Assembly: GCF_000300235.2 (NCBI RefSeq)
Contig: NZ_CP004388.1
Coordinates: 1,841,501-1,905,500, forward strand
DNA: 64,000 nucleotides
Direction: 5' to 3'
DNA from: Thalassospira xiamenensis M-5 = DSM 17429
GTDB lineage: Bacteria > Pseudomonadota > Alphaproteobacteria > Rhodospirillales > Thalassospiraceae
In this document: in pieces, positions 60,779-64,000 of the stretch
How positions within the stretch are numbered: position 1 is the stretch's first letter
Layout of the letters: every line of letters begins with the position of its first letter
Program-made: the position numbers and the translations under genes
The notes under the pieces: generated by a model
The model's database searches: none
What the model saw: only the letters and a program-made list of their open reading frames with translations
What the model was told of the DNA's origin: nothing

Positions 60779-61975
60779 TCATTCACAAAACGTGTTGTCT
60801 TCGCCGCGCCAACGCTTGATTAGCCAAAGCGCAAAGAAGAACGCAACAATCGAAAGTCCGCTCATGGCGTAATAGGCATGCGACCCGAAATGATCATAAA
60901 GCGGACCGGACGCCCAGATCGCACTGCCAAGGAAAACACCCATGGATAATGTCGCCATCAGGCTTTGAGCCGATGTTGCCAGCTGGGTCGGTACCGCGCG
61001 TGCAATAAAGCTGACAGCCGCCAGATGGGTAATGCCAAATGTCATGGCGTGCAAGGGTTGCACCAGAACAATCAGCCAGAAATTATCGGTCATGCCCAGA
61101 ACAGTCCAGCGCAGCACGCCTGACGCCGCGCCGATGGCAAACAGGATGCCTGGATGCCGCCCGCGAACATATTTCCCGGCAAAGGCAAACAGGGCGATTT
61201 CGGCAATCACCCCGATGGACCAGAACGCCCCGATCACATCATGGGGATAGCCGACATTTTCCCAATGGACAGACGCAAAGCTATAATAGGTGCCGTGCGA
61301 CCCTTGCGCAAAACCGATGCAGCCGAGATAAATCAGGAAAACGGGTTTGCGCAGCAGATAAATGATCGACGAACCGGACCGCAACGGACGGTCGGTTTGT
61401 GGATCGGGCATGCGAGTGACGATGGCAAAATTTACAATCCCGGCAATAAACAGCATCCAGACAATCCAGGCCGTAGATGTGCCATCAAGAACCCATCCCG
61501 CGCCATAGGATGCCGCGATAAAGGCAAGCGATCCCCAAAGCCGAACCCGGCCGTAGTCAAGTTCCTTGGCCTTGCATTCATGAACCGTAATCGTTGTGCC
61601 CAGTGGCAATAACGGTGCAAAGCTAAAGCCGATGATCACGGATAATCCGGCCAGCCACCAGAAATTGCTCGATACCGGAAAGGCAAGAACCGTAACGACA
61701 TAAATCCCCGCTAGCCACAACATCGGTGTCTTACGATTGCCGGTGCGATCTGCGCGCTGCGCAATCAATGGGTCGGCAAAAACCCGAACCCAGTTGGGCA
61801 GGGACAGCAAAATACCGATCTCGCCCGCCGATAATCCCTGACTTTTCAACCAGACCGGCCAATAGGGCAGAAACACACCCTGAATAAGGAAAAGCCCCAC
61901 GAAAAACAGCGCAAGCACGGTTGCGGTTTTCATACGCGGGTCGTCAAATGACGGAAGGACGTGCTTGTTGATCAT
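60779..61975 (-). CDS. MFS transporter, phenylpropionate-permease (HcaT)-like
   Basis: A 398-residue, 12-helix transporter beginning with FFVGLFLIQGVFLPYWPVWL and containing the family segments ISLLLSLPNWVRVFADPLIA-like (ILLSLPNWVRVFADPLIAQ) and YGRVRLWGSLAFI, as in the PPP/HcaT group, whose members take up aromatic acids or nucleosides. Its ATG overlaps the mnmC stop (ATGA), so it is co-translated with mnmC. The substrate cannot be read from sequence. Confidence 0.82.
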   Translation of the reverse strand: MINKHVLPSFDDPRMKTATVLALFFVGLFLIQGVFLPYWPVWLKSQGLSAGEIGILLSLPNWVRVFADPLIAQRADRTGNRKTPMLWLAGIYVVTVLAFPVSSNFWWLAGLSVIIGFSFAPLLPLGTTITVHECKAKELDYGRVRLWGSLAFIAASYGAGWVLDGTSTAWIVWMLFIAGIVNFAIVTRMPDPQTDRPLRSGSSIIYLLRKPVFLIYLGCIGFAQGSHGTYYSFASVHWENVGYPHDVIGAFWSIGVIAEIALFAFAGKYVRGRHPGILFAIGAASGVLRWTVLGMTDNFWLIVLVQPLHAMTFGITHLAAVSFIARAVPTQLATSAQSLMATLSMGVFLGSAIWASGPLYDHFGSHAYYAMSGLSIVAFFFALWLIKRWRGEDNTFCE

Positions 61976-64000
61976 GCCGTGATTTTCCGCCGTTTAAGAC
62001 CACGCACGATGAACCGTGCGGGATGGATCGCATCCATCAGGGACTTTTCGAGCGGCAGGGGCATATTGCAAATCTCGCTGGCAATTATTTCGGCGGCAAG
62101 AGGGGCTGCGATCAGCCCACGCGCGCCAAATCCGGTACAGATATACACGTCTTTGTGGTAAGGCGCATCGATATATCGCGCCGCCTTTTTCCCTTTGTCT
62201 ATATCGTGATAGGCCGAAAGATAGGCATCGTAATCCGGTGCTGGACCGATCATTGGCAGGTGATCCGGGGTTGTGGTCCGCAATGCCGCCCGACCGTCAA
62301 GTTTTATCGCTTCCAGCCTATCGGCAAGCTCGGGCATGACGCGGCTCAACTGTCGGCGGTTATGGGCATGGTCAGTTTCGCGCAGGTCTGTCTGATCATC
62401 ATTGCGATCAAATGTCGCACCAAAAACATGGATACCCGCACGCGCCGGGGTCAGGTAGCCTTTATGACTGAGCACGCAGCGAATTTTGTCGTCGCCATAG
62501 CATTCGCGCAATGCGCTGTCGTCAAAGTAACTGATTTGTCCGCGTACCGGGCGCAGATAGTCTGAAAGCCATGCGGTTTGATCAAGCCCCGTTGTTTCGG
62601 TCGCACCGGCAATGATCACAGCGTCAAAGGGGCCAAATTCCTGCCCCCCAACCGAATGCAGGACCTTGTCCGTACCATCTTCGGAAATTGCAGCAATCGG
62701 TGTGTTGATGTGGCACTCGATCCCGCTGGCAAGACAGGTCACCAGCGATGGTGGATTGACCCAGCCAGCACCAGGATAAAACAAGCCGCCATGGGGCAGC
62801 GGCAACCCAAAGGCGCTACTCGCAGCTTCACGGTCCAGAACATGAACCAGATCGGGGCTGTCCGGCAGGCGCTGCATCATGCCTGCCTGACGCTCTTCGT
62901 CGCGCTGGCTGGAAATCAGATCCAATACGCCGCAAAAATCGGCTTCGATCTTCCCTGCTTTGGACAGGCTCCGCACCAGTCTTTGGCTGTATCGAAAGCC
63001 CGCTTCGTAAAATCGTCCTGTTATGGCGTTATCAGCTGTGAAATAGGGTTCAAGCATCCCGATGGGATTGCCTGATGCCGCATTTGCCAGGCGTTCGGAT
63101 TTTTCAAAAAGTGTAACCGTACATCTGCGATTTTGAAGCGCCCGTGCACAGGCGGCCCCGGCCATGCCGCCGCCAATGATCGCGACACGTTTGTTATCCG
63201 TCACCTTTGGCAATACAAACCAAGGGTTTTCGTCCATTCCTTTGCCGCGATCTGCGTTTTCATCGGTCCCTTTCGGGGCAAGGCGGGCCGTGATCATATC
63301 GCGCTTATAGGCATATCCCTTGCGCTTGGCGACTTCAAACCCGGCCTGTTCCAGCCCATCACGCACGATGCGTGCTGCACTGAATGTCGCAAGGGTGGCA
63401 CCATCACGGCTTGATGCCGCGGCAAGGGCGGTGAACAATTCCGGTCGCCACATATCGGGATTGCGCGACGGGGCAAAACCGTCAAGGAACCAGCAATCGA
63501 CCATTCCGTGATAATCGCGATAACAGTCAATCGCATCCCCGATCAGGAGTGTCAGCGTGACCGAACCATCGCCCAGATCAAACCGGTGCACACCGGGCAA
63601 CATCGTTCCGGTTGGCCATTGTGTGACCAGTTGGTCTGAAATTTCGGCCAATTCCAGCCAGTTCTGATGCGCGCGCGCCATCGCATCACGCGTCAGCGGG
63701 AATTTCTCGACCGATACGAAATGAAGCCGTTTGGACCGCGCCGGGTCCTTTTGCCAGCAATCCCACGCGGCAAGGAAATTTAATCCTGTGCCAAAGCCGG
63801 TTTCACCAATCGTGAAATTCTCGCGGTTTTGCCATGCCTCGGGCAGGTTATTGCCCGCAACAAACACATATTGCGTTTCGGCCAATCCGTTTTTTGGATT
63901 GTAATAGATATCACCAAATTGCGGGGAAAAGGGGACGTTGCCTTCCCGCCATGTAATGCCGCCGGTTTGTCTCGCGGCTTCGGGCGATTGTTCATCTGCG
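61972..64000 (-). CDS. mnmC: bifunctional tRNA 5-methylaminomethyl-2-thiouridine biosynthesis protein, 5' end outside window
   Basis: MnmC finishes the mnm5s2U34 wobble modification in tRNAs: its FAD domain removes the carboxymethyl group and its methyltransferase domain methylates the product. The minus-strand frame is open to base 64000, where it reads GNVPFSPQFGDIYYNPKNGLAETQYVF, so the start codon lies outside. The methyltransferase domain has GETGFGTGLNFL and YHGMVDCWFLDGFAPSRNPDMW. The FAD-dependent domain starts with VAIIGGGMAGAACARAL and has SGNPIGMLEP. The C-terminus GFGARGLIAAPLAAEIIA is the FAD end motif. The stop overlaps the MFS gene start. Confidence 0.94.
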   Translation of the reverse strand, partial: ADEQSPEAARQTGGITWREGNVPFSPQFGDIYYNPKNGLAETQYVFVAGNNLPEAWQNRENFTIGETGFGTGLNFLAAWDCWQKDPARSKRLHFVSVEKFPLTRDAMARAHQNWLELAEISDQLVTQWPTGTMLPGVHRFDLGDGSVTLTLLIGDAIDCYRDYHGMVDCWFLDGFAPSRNPDMWRPELFTALAAASSRDGATLATFSAARIVRDGLEQAGFEVAKRKGYAYKRDMITARLAPKGTDENADRGKGMDENPWFVLPKVTDNKRVAIIGGGMAGAACARALQNRRCTVTLFEKSERLANAASGNPIGMLEPYFTADNAITGRFYEAGFRYSQRLVRSLSKAGKIEADFCGVLDLISSQRDEERQAGMMQRLPDSPDLVHVLDREAASSAFGLPLPHGGLFYPGAGWVNPPSLVTCLASGIECHINTPIAAISEDGTDKVLHSVGGQEFGPFDAVIIAGATETTGLDQTAWLSDYLRPVRGQISYFDDSALRECYGDDKIRCVLSHKGYLTPARAGIHVFGATFDRNDDQTDLRETDHAHNRRQLSRVMPELADRLEAIKLDGRAALRTTTPDHLPMIGPAPDYDAYLSAYHDIDKGKKAARYIDAPYHKDVYICTGFGARGLIAAPLAAEIIASEICNMPLPLEKSLMDAIHPARFIVRGLKRRKITA

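Noticed and set aside
1-64000. tRNA, rRNA, CRISPR, transposase, integrase or phage genes
   Set aside because: None was recognised on reading both strands and the translated frames; gene order looks like stable chromosome with accessory glycan islands.

Overview
The window looks like a chromosomal stretch of a marine alphaproteobacterium of the Rhodospirillales, most like Thalassospira or a close relative. The reasons are the hisZ-purA pairing, the RpoH-RluD neighbourhood, moderate GC with AT-rich intergenic DNA, several compatible-solute transporters, and many alphaproteobacterial-style glycan genes. The genus is an inference from gene content, not a measured match. I saw no rRNA, tRNA, CRISPR array, insertion sequence or prophage.

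Layout. 1-1.9 kb: the 3' end of hisZ and purA, closed by a terminator. 2.1-4.7 kb: a protein-kinase-fold protein that appears to lack catalytic residues, plus a small membrane protein. 4.8-7.8 kb: rpoH and rluD (minus strand), then an anchored small protein and a JAMM peptidase. 7.8-28.6 kb: a large surface/exopolysaccharide region. It has a MarR regulator with a glycosyltransferase, a divergent type I secretion ABC/HlyD pair, a small RTX protein made almost only of calcium-binding repeats, and then a same-strand series of glycosyltransferases, a methyltransferase, two polysaccharide pyruvyl transferases, galE, and proteins sharing a GW-type beta module. It is closed by a strong terminator at 26.7 kb and followed by a secreted propeller-like protein and an RmlC-like epimerase. 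28.5-29.7 kb: an HD-GYP protein.

29.8-37.2 kb: osmolyte uptake. A complete ProU-type proV-proW-proX operon, a second proW-proV pair and a separate OpuAC-type binding protein are all on the minus strand, with a MarR-type regulator on the plus strand between them. A 17-base element occurs upstream of the second proWV and again upstream of the orphan binding protein and a divergent exonuclease. 37.5-42.6 kb: a DEDDy exonuclease, then two tandem ferric-iron binding proteins and a fused permease with no ATPase gene, preceded by Fur-like and LacI-like palindromes. 42.6-45.6 kb: moeA and a metallo-beta-lactamase/beta-CASP RNase-like enzyme.

45.7-58.6 kb: a second glycan region. Two MurG-like (GT28-fold) and two GT4 glycosyltransferases, a histidine phosphatase, a NodB-like deacetylase and a membrane protein run with stop/start overlaps straight into a four-gene oligopeptide/oligosaccharide-type ABC importer. 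This linkage of a glycan biosynthesis set to an importer is the best candidate for an undescribed system here. 58.6-64 kb: on the minus strand, mnmC (running off the window) followed by an MFS transporter, a methyltransferase and a second MFS transporter.
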